Assembly: GCA_903911165.1 (NCBI GenBank)
Contig: CAIWCQ010000505.1
Coordinates: 1-17,575 of the forward strand
Length of the DNA: 17,575 bases
From: an uncultured Actinomycetes bacterium
GTDB lineage: Bacteria > Actinomycetota > Actinomycetes > Mycobacteriales > Mycobacteriaceae
Direction: 5' to 3'
A program made the translations under genes and the position numbers. The first letter of the stretch is position 1; each line of letters starts with the position of its first letter. The notes below the pieces were generated by a model. It searched no databases, was not told where the DNA came from, and was given only the letters and a program-made list of their open reading frames with translations. Positions 1 to 7,129 of the stretch are shown in pieces.

Positions 1-1
1 C

Positions 2-160
2 GAGATCCACGTCGTGCCAGAGCTTCCCAAGACCCGCAGTGGAAAGATCATGCGTCGGCTACTCCGTGACGTCGCTGAGGGCCGCGAACTCGGCGACACC
101 TCGACCCTGGTGGACCCAACCGTGTTCGAGGCCATTCGATCCAGTAAAGCCGAGAATTGA
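2..160 (+). CDS. acs: Acetyl-CoA synthetase, C-terminal end (5' truncated by window)
   Basis: Only the last 52 codons are present, in the frame starting at base 2 and ending with TGA at 158-160. The segment contains [15 protein letters not shown], the hallmark of the C-terminal domain of acetyl-CoA synthetases. The lysine in SGKIMRR is the catalytic lysine of the adenylation half-reaction and, in characterised family members, the site of regulatory acetylation. The downstream VDPTVFEAI tail also fits mycobacterial Acs. The enzyme activates acetate to acetyl-CoA through acetyl-AMP in the cytosol. It converges on the secreted protease gene with only 15 bp between stop codons and no obvious terminator hairpin. 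Synteny (acs followed by an Rv3668c-like protease) supports the call. The N-terminal body lies outside the window, so intactness cannot be judged. Confidence 0.93.
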   Translation, partial: EIHVVPELPKTRSGKIMRRLLRDVAEGRELGDTSTLVDPTVFEAIRSSKAEN

Positions 161-175
161 CGGAGCGCGCGCGGA

Positions 176-898
176 TCAGGCCGGACCGGGAGCGGGCCCT
201 GCGGTCGGGACGAAACCGGCACCGGGACGACTTTTGGCCGCAAGGTCGGCGAGTATCGCGTTGATCGACATGGTGATCGCCGGGGTATGCAGCGGGATGT
301 ATTTGATGATGCAGGTCGGAATCGAGTCGCTGAAAGCGCCGTGAATCATGCCGACGAGTCTGTTGTTGACCGTCACCGGGGCGCCGGAGTCGCCGGGCCG
401 TCCGCAGACCTGGTTGACAATGGTTCCGGGTTCCTCCCCCGGTCCCCAGGTGACGCCGCACGAGTAGCCGGTCGTCCGGCCCAGTTTGCAGGCGACCTGC
501 CCGAAGGCCGGGTCGGGTCCGATGCCGTTGATGGCGAATCCATTCCAGTTCGACACCGGCACCACCTTGGCCGGATCGAAGCGGATCACCGCATAGTCCA
601 GTCCGTCATTTCCGGCCACCATCGTGCCGAGCACGCCGGCATCGGGGGCGGACTCGGCGGCGACCTGCGCGCCCGGGCCGCCGCAGTGCGCGGAGGTGAA
701 GCCGACGAGTGCGCCGGTGTTGTCGTTGCCGATCGCCGTCAGGGTGCAGTAGGTGTCACCATCGATGACGATGCCCGCGCCACCGCCGATCGCAACCTTG
801 TCGCCGGGGGCGGCCTGCGCCTGCGGAGCGGCCGACGCCGCTGCGAGAACGCAGGCGGCGGCCAGTGCCAACTGCCGCGCTCGCCTGCGGGTGATCAC
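176..898 (-). CDS. Secreted chymotrypsin-fold (S1-type) serine protease, Rv3668c-like
   Basis: A 240-residue protein with a classic Sec signal peptide: positively charged MITRRRAR, a hydrophobic alanine-rich core (about 9-25) and an AQAA cleavage region near residue 30. The mature part has a serine protease triad: His71 in FTSAHCGG, Asp101 in GLDYAVIRF and Ser171 in CGRPGDSGAPV. Six cysteines are placed as three probable disulfides (51-72, 137-147, 165-196), as in alpha-lytic/streptogrisin-type proteases. No long pro-region is evident. The GTG start is preceded by GGAGG (complement of 904-908) with 5 nt spacing. It diverges from the holin-like gene across about 150 bp. Mycobacterial orthologues are annotated as possible proteases; the substrate is unknown. 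Confidence 0.85.
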   Translation of the reverse strand: MITRRRARQLALAAACVLAAASAAPQAQAAPGDKVAIGGGAGIVIDGDTYCTLTAIGNDNTGALVGFTSAHCGGPGAQVAAESAPDAGVLGTMVAGNDGLDYAVIRFDPAKVVPVSNWNGFAINGIGPDPAFGQVACKLGRTTGYSCGVTWGPGEEPGTIVNQVCGRPGDSGAPVTVNNRLVGMIHGAFSDSIPTCIIKYIPLHTPAITMSINAILADLAAKSRPGAGFVPTAGPAPGPA

Positions 899-1048
899 CG
901 CGACCTCCGTTTACCCGTGACCGGACCGTCCGAAACGCTGAGTCTAGCTTGGTCACATGCGTAACTTGCGTAACAACGCGACCGGTACCCGGGCAGAAGT
1001 CAGGCATGGCAACATGAATCGTGACCGCGCCGACCCTGGAGGACAACC

Positions 1049-1585
1049 GTGAGCAATCGGGATTACCACAACCCGGTGCCCGACACCGTCACCTCGATTC
1101 CGCTGGCAGATGCACATCCGGTGTCTGCCGACGCCTCAATCGGTGAACTGGTCAGGGACGCCACCACCCAGGTCTCAACCCTCGTGCGCGCCGAGGTCGA
1201 GCTGGCCAAAGCCGAAATCACCCGAGATGTGAAGAAGGGACTGACCGGCAGCGTCTTTTTCATTCTGGCCTTGGTGGTGCTGCTGTATTCGACCTTCTTC
1301 ATGTTCTTCTTTCTCGCCGAACTCCTCGACACCTGGGTGTGGCGGTGGGCGGCCTTCCTGATCGTGTTCATCCTCATGCTCGTCGTCACGGCGGTGTTCG
1401 CCCTCCTCGGCTTCCTGAAAGTTCGTCGCATCCGCGGCCCGCGGCAGACCATCGAATCGGTCAAAGAAACGTCCTCGGCGCTGTCTCCATCGAACTTCAG
1501 GTCGTCGGACTTCAGGTCCTCGACCACGCCCACGGCTACCTCCACCGCGACAACACCACCACCCACCGACGCGTCAGGTTGGTGA
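1049..1585 (+). CDS. Actinobacterial holin-X-like (phage holin superfamily) membrane protein, Rv3669-like
   Basis: A 178-residue membrane protein. After a polar N-terminus comes an amphipathic charged segment (about 32-64, IGELVRDATTQVSTLVRAEVELAKAE), then two transmembrane helices (about 68-91 and 100-123), a basic KVRRIRGPRQ stop-transfer and a Ser/Thr-rich tail. This is the arrangement of the Phage_holin_3_6 / PF07332 family common in actinobacteria; despite the name there is no phage context. The GTG start has GGAGGA at 1038-1043, 5 nt upstream. The stop overlaps the ATG of ephE (TGATG), so the two are probably co-translated. The tail contains a tandem NFRSS/DFRSS duplication, also visible in the DNA. 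Function is unknown. Confidence 0.82.
   Translation: MSNRDYHNPVPDTVTSIPLADAHPVSADASIGELVRDATTQVSTLVRAEVELAKAEITRDVKKGLTGSVFFILALVVLLYSTFFMFFFLAELLDTWVWRWAAFLIVFILMLVVTAVFALLGFLKVRRIRGPRQTIESVKETSSALSPSNFRSSDFRSSTTPTATSTATTPPPTDASGW
1493..1522 (+). repeat. 15-bp tandem duplication inside the holin-like gene tail
   Basis: Two adjacent 15-mers, aacttcaggtcgtcg and gacttcaggtcctcg, match at 13 of 15 positions and encode NFRSS and DFRSS. The duplication is in frame and lies in the cytosolic Ser/Thr-rich tail, where length is probably tolerated. Confidence 0.8.
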
Positions 1586-2544
1586 TGGCGCGGCCCGATC
1601 CGTCGGTTACCCGGATCGCGGGGCCATGGCGACATCATGACGTGCACGCGAACGGAATTCGCTTCCAATGCGCCGAGGCTCAGAACGATCCCGGTGACGA
1701 TGCCCCGCCGACTACCCGGCCCCTAGTGATCCTGCTGCACGGTTTCGGCTCCTTCTGGTGGTCGTGGCGCCATCAGTTACGCGGACTTACCGGTGCGCGG
1801 GTGGTAGCGGTCGACCTTCGCGGCTATGGCGGCAGCGACAAGCCGCCGCGTGGTTATGACGGCTGGACGCTGGCCGGGGATACCGCCGGCCTGGTCGGCG
1901 CGCTGGGGCACACTTCGGCCACCCTGGTCGGCCATGCCGATGGCGGCCTGGTGTGCTGGGCGACCGCCGTCCTACATTCCCGAGTGGTGAACGGGATCGC
2001 CTTGATCAGTTCGCCGCACCCGGCCGCGTTACGCACCGCCGTGGGCCGCCCGGATCAGGGCCGCGCTCTGCTGCCGAGTCTGCTGAGCTATCAGGTCCCA
2101 CTCTGGCCGGAACATGCTCTCACCCGTCATGACGCACAGGCTCTAGAGGATCTTGTTCGTAGCCGCATCTCCGAGAAGTGGGCCACCGGCGAAGATTTTT
2201 CCGAAGCAATGGCATACATGCGCCAGGCGATTCAAATTCCTTCGGCAGCGCATTCGGCGCTGGAGTATCAACGGTGGGCGGTGCGCAGTCAGTTACGTGG
2301 CGAGGGCCGGCGGTTCATGAAGCTGATGAATCGCCCACTCGACATCCCGTTGCTTCATCTGCGCGGTCACGCCGACCCCTACGTTCTGGCCGATGCGGTG
2401 GAACGCAGTCGTAGCTATGCGCCGCGCGGCCGATTTGTGGAGATCCCCGGCGTCGGCCACTACGCCCACGAGGAGGCGCCGGAATCGGTCAACGAAGAGT
2501 TGCAGCGCTTCCTTGACTCGCAACTGGCATTGCTCAGCCGCTGA
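1585..2544 (+). CDS. ephE: Alpha/beta hydrolase annotated as epoxide hydrolase EphE, nucleophile position atypical
   Basis: A 319-residue alpha/beta-hydrolase. Seen in order: oxyanion-hole motif LLHGFG (50-55), DLRGYGGSDKP (77-87) typical of epoxide hydrolase/dehalogenase-like folds, the nucleophile elbow region VGHADGG (115-121), a cap domain (about 145-250), acid candidate Asp264 in LRGHADPYV and His292 in GVGHYAHEEAPE. In functional epoxide hydrolases the elbow reads GHDWGG with Asp as nucleophile; here that position is Ala118, with an Asp one residue later. The fold is intact but epoxide hydrolysis is doubtful. ATG at 1585 was chosen because it overlaps the stop of the upstream gene (TGATG) and gives the family's length; the in-frame upstream extension to 1339 lies inside the previous gene. 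The 3' end overlaps marP tail to tail by 11 bp. Confidence 0.87.
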   Translation: MARPDPSVTRIAGPWRHHDVHANGIRFQCAEAQNDPGDDAPPTTRPLVILLHGFGSFWWSWRHQLRGLTGARVVAVDLRGYGGSDKPPRGYDGWTLAGDTAGLVGALGHTSATLVGHADGGLVCWATAVLHSRVVNGIALISSPHPAALRTAVGRPDQGRALLPSLLSYQVPLWPEHALTRHDAQALEDLVRSRISEKWATGEDFSEAMAYMRQAIQIPSAAHSALEYQRWAVRSQLRGEGRRFMKLMNRPLDIPLLHLRGHADPYVLADAVERSRSYAPRGRFVEIPGVGHYAHEEAPESVNEELQRFLDSQLALLSR

Positions 2545-3724
2545 CGCACTTACCGGTCGGAACCTTCGCGGTGTTTCCGATCTTGGCGATCTGCCGCGAC
2601 ACCTCGTTGGTGGTCATGACGAAGCCGGTGTCGTTATCGTCGACCGCCGCACCGAACACCACGCCGATCACCTGCCCGGCCCGGTTGATCATCGGACCAC
2701 CCGAATTGCCTTGCCGCACTATCCCCCTGATCGTGTAGACCTCGCGGTTTACCGTCGTGCTCTTGTAGATGTCAGGCCCGCTGAGTTCGATGATCTCTCG
2801 AACCCTCGCCGGTGTGGCAACGAAGTCGCCACCGCCGGGATAGCCGAGCACCACCGCGTCCGTTCCCGTCTTTGCGGGTTGGTCAGCGAACACCAATGGC
2901 TCCAACGGCAGATTGGGAACATCGAGAATCGAGATGTCGGCGTCGGGATCGTAGGAAACCACGATCGCGTCGTACTTCTTGCCTTCGGCCTCAATGGTGA
3001 CGCTGTCCGCGCCGGCGACCACGTGCGCGTTGGACATCACCCGGTTCGGTGCGATCACAAAACCCGTGCCCTCGAGAACTTTCTGGCAGGCGGTCGCGAC
3101 CCCTCGAATCTTGACCACGCTGGGCCGGGCGCGCGCCACCACCAGACTTTCGGCGAGCGATGCGTCGGGCGCGTCGACGTTTTGGGCCGGTGTCGGGCCG
3201 ACGGGTTCCAAGGCAGCGGGCAAGCCGGAGGTACTCAGCAGGGCCGACATCCGCTTGGGCACTGTCCGAAGCCACTCGGGCACGTATTTGTCGACCTCGG
3301 AGATCACCGTGGAACCCCGGACCGCCGAAGCCAGACCCGCCTGGCCGGACGAGGTGAGCGGACTGCCCAGCAACCAGGCCGCAACCAAGACGACCACCAG
3401 TTGCAAACCCACTCCGATAATCGAGTCGACGAACCGCACCGGAGAACTCCGAATCGATCCGCGGACAGCACGGCCGAGCACGACACCGGCGACCTCCCCG
3501 ATCACCACCAGTGCGAGGATCAGAAAGAGTGCGGCGAAAAGTTTCCCGCGCGGCGAGTCGACGTGGTTGATGACGTGGGGTGCCAACATCACCCCCGCAA
3601 TGGCGCCCAGGATCACGCCCACGAAGGACATTAACGAACCGAGCGCTCCGGACCGCCACCCGGAAATCGCGGCGATGAGAGCCACCGCAACTACCGCGAT
3701 GTCCAGCCATTGCGAACTCGTCAC
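2534..3724 (-). CDS. marP: Membrane-anchored periplasmic serine protease MarP (acid resistance)
   Basis: A 396-residue protein. The N-terminal third is a CvpA-like membrane domain with about four transmembrane segments (about 7-22, 27-50, 62-83, 100-120). A linker precedes a trypsin/HtrA-like protease domain (about 190-396). The triad is His234 in SNAHVVAG, Asp263 in DPDADISILDV and Ser341 in RQGNSGGPM, within one or two residues of the M. tuberculosis MarP numbering. Cys213 and Cys393 correspond to the regulatory disulfide described for MarP. The orthologue maintains intrabacterial pH in acid and processes the peptidoglycan hydrolase RipA. GTG start; an AAGGA precedes it, and GTGA overlaps the stop of the upstream Nudix gene by 4 bp, indicating translational coupling. 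Confidence 0.96.
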   Translation of the reverse strand: MTSSQWLDIAVVAVALIAAISGWRSGALGSLMSFVGVILGAIAGVMLAPHVINHVDSPRGKLFAALFLILALVVIGEVAGVVLGRAVRGSIRSSPVRFVDSIIGVGLQLVVVLVAAWLLGSPLTSSGQAGLASAVRGSTVISEVDKYVPEWLRTVPKRMSALLSTSGLPAALEPVGPTPAQNVDAPDASLAESLVVARARPSVVKIRGVATACQKVLEGTGFVIAPNRVMSNAHVVAGADSVTIEAEGKKYDAIVVSYDPDADISILDVPNLPLEPLVFADQPAKTGTDAVVLGYPGGGDFVATPARVREIIELSGPDIYKSTTVNREVYTIRGIVRQGNSGGPMINRAGQVIGVVFGAAVDDNDTGFVMTTNEVSRQIAKIGNTAKVPTGKCVSG

Positions 3725-4500
3725 CGCGGTTCCTTACTGTCTTCGCCGACGAGTGCCATCGCTTCGTCCAACTCCCGGACATCGTCGGTGTTCCATGGTT
3801 GTGCCCATCCGGCCACCTCAAGCATCGCTGAGATTACGTGACCGGTGAATCCCCAGACCAGCATCTCGTCGAGGATGAAGGCCGGGCCGGCGTAGCGTCC
3901 TTCGCCGGCAGTGCGGCACACCATCAGCCGATTCCGCGGATTGATCAAGGCACGCAGGGGAACCCGGGCGACGATCGCAGTCTCCGAGGAATCGACCACC
4001 GCAACGGGGCCCGGATCGGGAGAGTAGGCGAGCACCGGAACGACGTGAAAACCCGACGGCGGGATGAACATTCGCTCCAGAGTGGCAAGCGGATGAAGCC
4101 GGTCGGGGTCGACCCCGGTTTCCTCCTGCGCCTCGCGCAACGCCGTCGCGACCGGATGCGCGTCCCCCGGGTCGGCGGCGCCACCGGGAAAAGCTGCTTG
4201 CCCGGCGTGGTGGCGCAGGGTGCTGGCACGCACGGTGAGCAGTAGATCGGCATCTGCGGGCTGATGCCCGGTCTGCGGGCCGGAGAACAGCACGAGCACC
4301 GCCGCGTCCCGATCCGACCGCAGTGCCCGGGCCTGCGTTTGCGCGCCGGTAAGCGCGGACAGCAATTCCGGCGACACCCGTCGACGGTACGCGTCCGGTA
4401 CCCGGTCGGCGTTGTCCACCAGGGGCGCCAGCCACGGTGGACCCGCTGTCGGGCGCACCGGGGCGGGACCCCACGATGGCGACCCGCCAGGTGCACTCAC
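3721..4500 (-). CDS. Nudix hydrolase, CoA pyrophosphatase family (Rv3672c-like)
   Basis: With the chosen GTG start the protein is 259 residues. It carries the CoA-pyrophosphatase signature LLLTVRASTLRHHAGQAAFP (86-105), directly followed by the Nudix box from G106 to V130 with the metal-binding core ALREAQEETG (120-129). This places it with NudL/PCD1-type enzymes that hydrolyse CoA and derivatives to phosphopantetheine and 3',5'-ADP; the substrate is inferred from family. The open frame continues upstream to 4758, but that stretch overlaps the thioredoxin-like gene and is unlikely protein. A strong purine-rich site (complement of 4508-4516, AGAGGGGAG) sits 7 nt before GTG 4500. The 3' end overlaps marP by GTGA, and the upstream gene ends 37 bp away, so the unit looks operonic. 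Confidence 0.9.
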   Translation of the reverse strand: MSAPGGSPSWGPAPVRPTAGPPWLAPLVDNADRVPDAYRRRVSPELLSALTGAQTQARALRSDRDAAVLVLFSGPQTGHQPADADLLLTVRASTLRHHAGQAAFPGGAADPGDAHPVATALREAQEETGVDPDRLHPLATLERMFIPPSGFHVVPVLAYSPDPGPVAVVDSSETAIVARVPLRALINPRNRLMVCRTAGEGRYAGPAFILDEMLVWGFTGHVISAMLEVAGWAQPWNTDDVRELDEAMALVGEDSKEPR

Positions 4501-4537
4501 CGGGCCACTCCCCTCTGATAACTTCCGCCGCCCACTC

Positions 4538-5179
4538 TCACCGCAGGGCCGAATCCACGGCTGCGGCGATCTCGTCGGCGCTGGTGAAGGCCCGCGGCAG
4601 AATCTCGCCAACGCTACCGTCCGGACGCAGCACCACCGTTGCGGGCATGACGTTCGGCACCCCCAGCGCCGCCGCAATGCTGCGCCGACCGTCCTGCAGC
4701 GTCGGCAATCGGACACCGAGTTCGGCCATCCGAAGCAGCGCGGCGGTCTCATTCTCATCCTGGTGCACCGTCACCACCGTCACCGCGTCACCCGCCCGTT
4801 CCTGGTAGGCCGCCAGCGCGGGAAGTTCCTGCGCGCACGGTGCACACCAGTAGGCCCAGAGGTTCAGCACCACCGTGCGGCCGGCCAGCGCAGGGGCCAC
4901 CTCGAGGCGGGAGCCGTCGGCGGCGCACTCGACGACGATGCCGCGCAGTTCCACCGGACCCGCGCCGCTGCCCTCGGCCGGGCAGGGCAGGAGGCCCGCA
5001 CGCTGGCGCGGACCCGCCAGTGCCGCCGGGGTGTCGGCGTCCCGCCGGATCCGTTCGGCCGGCGCCGCGGTGTTCTCCCCCGGCTGCCCCGGATCGTCGG
5101 CAAGCGCCAGACCGAACGCCACCACCAGGGCCCCGATCACCGTGAGCACCACCAGCGTCCATCGGGTTGAGGTGCTCAC
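4538..5179 (-). CDS. Membrane-anchored thioredoxin-like protein (Rv3673c-like)
   Basis: A 213-residue protein with one N-terminal anchor or uncleaved signal (about 7-27), a low-complexity linker and a thioredoxin fold. The redox motif is WCAPC (Cys112, Cys115) in NLWAYWCAPCAQELP, followed by VVTVHQDEN and a cis-proline region NVMPATVVL. Two further cysteines, Cys66 and Cys85, lie before the fold and could form their own disulfide. It resembles TlpA/ResA-type extracytoplasmic disulfide reductases; the partner is unknown, although linkage to marP and secreted proteins is suggestive. The GTG start lies inside a 14-bp tandem repeat and has no Shine-Dalgarno. An earlier GTG in the same frame (5221) runs into a stop after five codons, so 5179 is the first usable start. 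Confidence 0.88.
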   Translation of the reverse strand: MSTSTRWTLVVLTVIGALVVAFGLALADDPGQPGENTAAPAERIRRDADTPAALAGPRQRAGLLPCPAEGSGAGPVELRGIVVECAADGSRLEVAPALAGRTVVLNLWAYWCAPCAQELPALAAYQERAGDAVTVVTVHQDENETAALLRMAELGVRLPTLQDGRRSIAAALGVPNVMPATVVLRPDGSVGEILPRAFTSADEIAAAVDSALR

Positions 5180-5258
5180 AAGACTGGGCTCACCGGACTG
5201 GTCTCACAGGACTGGGCTCACAAGACTGGGCTCACCGGACTGGGCTCACCGGACTGGG
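5175..5258 (-). repeat. 14-bp tandem repeat, 6 copies, spanning the nth stop and the thioredoxin-gene start
   Basis: Six contiguous 14-bp units fill 5175-5258. On the minus strand the unit is cccagtccggtgag, with variants cccagtcttgtgag, cccagtcctgtgag and accagtccggtgag. Every copy contains GTGA. The most upstream copy supplies the TGA of nth (5248-5246), and the last copy supplies the GTG of the thioredoxin-like gene (5179-5177). The period is not a multiple of three, so copy-number change shifts nothing inside either protein but alters the distance between them. Confidence 0.95.
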
Positions 5259-6019
5259 ATGCCGGCCAGCGCCAGCAGATGCTCGGCCTCCGGACCCTTG
5301 ACCAGCGGGGCGGCCAGCAGCGGGTCGGTGGGTCCGGCCCCGTAGGAGGGACAGTCCCTGGCCAGCACGCAGACCCCGCACGCCGGTTTGCGCGCGTGAC
5401 AGACCCGACGACCGTGGAAAATCACCCGGTGACTGAGCAGTGTCCAGTCGCGTCGCTCAACGAGCTCCCCCACCGCGTGTTCCACCTTGACCGGATCGGT
5501 CTGTTCGGTCCATCGCCAACGCCGGACCAACCGGCCGAAATGAGTATCGACGGTAATGCCGGGGGTGCCGAATGCGTTGCCGAGGATCACATTGGCGGTC
5601 TTGCGCCCGACGCCGGGCAGGGTGACCAATTGATCCAGAGTCGCGGGCACCTCACCGTCGAATCGCTCGACAAGCTCAGCCCCCAGCCGGATCAGCGAGT
5701 TGGCCTTGTTGCGGTAGAAGCCGGTGGGCCTGATGAGCTCTTCGAGTTCGGCACGATTTGCTCCGGCATAGTCGGCGGCACGGCGGAAGCGCGCAAACAG
5801 GGCCGGCGTCGTGACGTTGACGCGCTTGTCGGTGCACTGAGCCGACAAGATGGTCGCCACCGTCAACTCGAGCGGGGTGGTGAAGTCCAGTTCGCAGTAG
5901 GCGTCCGGAAACGCCTCAGCCAGCGACCGATTCATCCGGCGGGCACGTCGAATCAGACCGAGTCGGGTTTCCTGATCCCACTTCGCCGCCCTCGCCCCGG
6001 ATATCCCGCCATCGCCCAC
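5246..6019 (-). CDS. nth: Endonuclease III (DNA glycosylase/AP lyase)
   Basis: A 257-residue base-excision repair enzyme that removes oxidised pyrimidines and nicks the abasic site. The helix-hairpin-helix [14 protein letters not shown] (134-147) includes the catalytic Lys140, and the catalytic Asp158 is in TVDTHFGR. The [4Fe-4S] cluster ligands are Cys207, 214, 217 and 223 with exact C-x6-C-x2-C-x5-C spacing. [12 protein letters not shown] (57-68) is also family-typical. The GTG start gives an N-terminus close to other mycobacterial Nth proteins. No Shine-Dalgarno is seen, but TACCCT (complement of 6027-6032) lies 7 nt before the start, suggesting a leaderless mRNA. It heads the minus-strand cluster and diverges from the small membrane protein gene. 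Confidence 0.97.
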   Translation of the reverse strand: MGDGGISGARAAKWDQETRLGLIRRARRMNRSLAEAFPDAYCELDFTTPLELTVATILSAQCTDKRVNVTTPALFARFRRAADYAGANRAELEELIRPTGFYRNKANSLIRLGAELVERFDGEVPATLDQLVTLPGVGRKTANVILGNAFGTPGITVDTHFGRLVRRWRWTEQTDPVKVEHAVGELVERRDWTLLSHRVIFHGRRVCHARKPACGVCVLARDCPSYGAGPTDPLLAAPLVKGPEAEHLLALAGIPVR

Positions 6020-6026
6020 GGTGCTC

Positions 6027-6032
6027 AGGGTA
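6027..6032 (-). promoter_or_regulatory. Putative -10 element for leaderless nth transcript
   Basis: TACCCT on the minus strand matches the mycobacterial TANNNT -10 and ends 7 nt before the GTG start of nth. No convincing -35 was found. Inferred from spacing and from the absence of a ribosome site. Confidence 0.4.
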
Positions 6033-6101
6033 CCGACGTCGTCGCGCCGACCGCCGACAGACCGGTGGCAATTCGTGATCCCGATGAGACCTCACCCCGG
6101 T

Positions 6102-6107
6102 TAACTT
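6102..6107 (+). promoter_or_regulatory. Putative -10 element for leaderless small membrane protein gene
   Basis: TAACTT matches TANNNT and ends 7 nt before ATG 6115, which lacks a Shine-Dalgarno. It lies back to back with the nth element in a 95-bp divergent spacer. Confidence 0.4.
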
Positions 6108-6114
6108 CCCGGCT

Positions 6115-6360
6115 ATGTCCTGGTTGGTGGCGACGTGTTTCCCGGGGCTGTTGATGCTCGTCACCTACGGGTTGCAGCGGCTCGAAAGCATCATCGGCGA
6201 GGCCGCGCCGTGGGAAGCACCGGACGCCCCGGTCCGCACCACGGACTTCGGACCCGGCCTGCGGTCGCTGGCAGAAGAGCCGGGCCTGCCGACGCGACTG
6301 TGCCCGAGCCCGGAGCCGAATCGGCTGTTTCAACCGACCGGATACGCCAATCGTGTGTAG
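6115..6360 (+). CDS. Small single-pass membrane protein (Rv3675-like)
   Basis: An 81-residue protein with one hydrophobic segment at the N-terminus (WLVATCFPGLLMLVTYGL, about 3-20), followed by a polar, proline-rich cytosolic tail. There is no recognised domain or catalytic motif. Position between nth and crp matches the M. tuberculosis gene annotated as a possible membrane protein, which is the main support; the annotated orthologue is longer as I recall it. The start ATG 6115 has no ribosome site but has a -10-like hexamer 7 nt upstream. It ends 93 bp before crp. Codon choice is GC-rich and in keeping with a real gene. Function unknown. Confidence 0.68.
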   Translation: MSWLVATCFPGLLMLVTYGLQRLESIIGEAAPWEAPDAPVRTTDFGPGLRSLAEEPGLPTRLCPSPEPNRLFQPTGYANRV

Positions 6361-6362
6361 CG

Positions 6363-6389
6363 TTGTCACGTCGCCGCAAGGCCTAATTT
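6363..6389 (+). promoter_or_regulatory. Possible crp promoter
   Basis: TTGTCA (6363-6368) and TAATTT (6384-6389) resemble -35 and -10 boxes but are separated by only 15 nt, shorter than usual. They lie in the 93-bp gap before crp, which has its own Shine-Dalgarno and therefore a leader. Tentative. Confidence 0.3.
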
Positions 6390-6453
6390 GAGCACGCAGC
6401 CGACTGTCCTCCGCATGCGCACTTGACGACACCGATCAGCTAAGGAAGCCAAC

Positions 6454-7128
6454 GTGGACGAGATTCTGGCGAGGGCCGGCATCTTCCAAGGAGTCGATCC
6501 CGCCGCCGCTGCGGCGCTGACCAAGCAACTTCAGCCGGCGGACTTCCCCAGGGGCCATACGGTGTTCTCCGAGGGCGAACCCGGCGATCGGCTGTACATC
6601 ATCCTCTCCGGCAAGGTGAAAATCGGACGGCGTTCCTCCGACGGGCGAGAAAACCTGCTCACGATCATGGGGCCGTCGGACATGTTCGGCGAGTTGTCGA
6701 TATTCGACCCGGGGCCACGTACCTCCAGCGCGACCACCATCACCGAGGTACGCACGGTGGCAATGGACCGCGACGCGCTCAAGGCGTGGATCTCCGACCG
6801 GCCCGAGATCGCCGAGCAACTTCTTCGGGTGCTCGCCCGCCGACTGCGCCGAACCAACAACAACCTGGCCGACCTGATCTTCACCGACGTTCCGGGCCGG
6901 GTCGCCAAACAACTACTGCAACTCGCCCAGCGCTTCGGCACCCAGGAGGGGGGCGCGATGCGCGTTACCCATGACCTGACCCAGGAGGAGATCGCCCAGC
7001 TCGTCGGCGCGTCCCGGGAGACTGTCAACAAAGCGCTCGCCGACTTCGCCCACCGGGGCTGGATCAAGCTGGAGGGCAAGAGCGTGCTGATCTGCGATTC
7101 CGAGCGGCTGGCCCGCCGGGCCCGGTGA
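6454..7128 (+). CDS. crp: cAMP receptor protein, Crp/Fnr-family global regulator
   Basis: A 224-residue protein, the same length as M. tuberculosis CRP (Rv3676) and nearly identical to what I recall of it. The N-terminal cyclic-nucleotide domain has [18 protein letters not shown] (40-57) and the phosphate-binding cassette [17 protein letters not shown] (78-94), with Glu80 and Arg89 as expected cAMP contacts. The C-helix (about 115-143) includes the TNNNLAD dimer region. The winged helix-turn-helix is at about 173-197 ([21 protein letters not shown]). It binds TGTGA-N6-TCACA-type palindromes and controls many metabolic and persistence genes. GTG start with AAGGAAG about 5 nt upstream. It ends 1 bp from the convergent hydrolase gene. 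Confidence 0.98.
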   Translation: MDEILARAGIFQGVDPAAAAALTKQLQPADFPRGHTVFSEGEPGDRLYIILSGKVKIGRRSSDGRENLLTIMGPSDMFGELSIFDPGPRTSSATTITEVRTVAMDRDALKAWISDRPEIAEQLLRVLARRLRRTNNNLADLIFTDVPGRVAKQLLQLAQRFGTQEGGAMRVTHDLTQEEIAQLVGASRETVNKALADFAHRGWIKLEGKSVLICDSERLARRAR

Positions 7129-7129
7129 C

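Noticed and set aside
958..974. tgcgtaac direct repeat in the protease/holin spacer as an operator
   Set aside because: Two 8-mers one base apart are suggestive, but no matching promoter geometry or known regulator motif could be tied to them.
1049..1585. Prophage remnant because of the holin-like protein
   Set aside because: No other phage genes, integrase or att-like repeats are nearby; the family is chromosomal and conserved in mycobacteria at this locus.
2393..3634. Long plus-strand open frame opposite marP (413 codons)
   Set aside because: It is a high-GC shadow of marP: composition is Arg/His/Asp-rich without any domain, and marP is certain on the other strand. The same applies to long frames opposite the Nudix, nth, MBL and protease genes.
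4501..4758. N-terminal extension of the Nudix protein
   Set aside because: The extra 86 codons overlap the thioredoxin-like gene, read as Arg/Cys-rich nonsense, and a strong ribosome site precedes GTG 4500.
5219..5221. Earlier GTG start (repeat copy 4) for the thioredoxin-like gene
   Set aside because: It is in the right frame but meets TGA after five codons within the next repeat copy.
5175..5258. CRISPR array
   Set aside because: Units of 14 bp are contiguous with no spacers, and no cas genes are near. It is a simple tandem repeat.
6074..6094. CRP-like site CGTGA-N6-TGAGA in the nth/Rv3675 spacer
   Set aside because: The right half-site has two mismatches to TCACA (7 of 10 overall); expected by chance at this length.
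6352..6370. CGTG...CACG inverted repeat upstream of crp as an autoregulatory CRP site
   Set aside because: The half-sites are spaced GTG-N9-CAC or GTG-N11-CAC, not the N8 needed for a CRP operator. It may still be relevant, but the match is off by at least one base.
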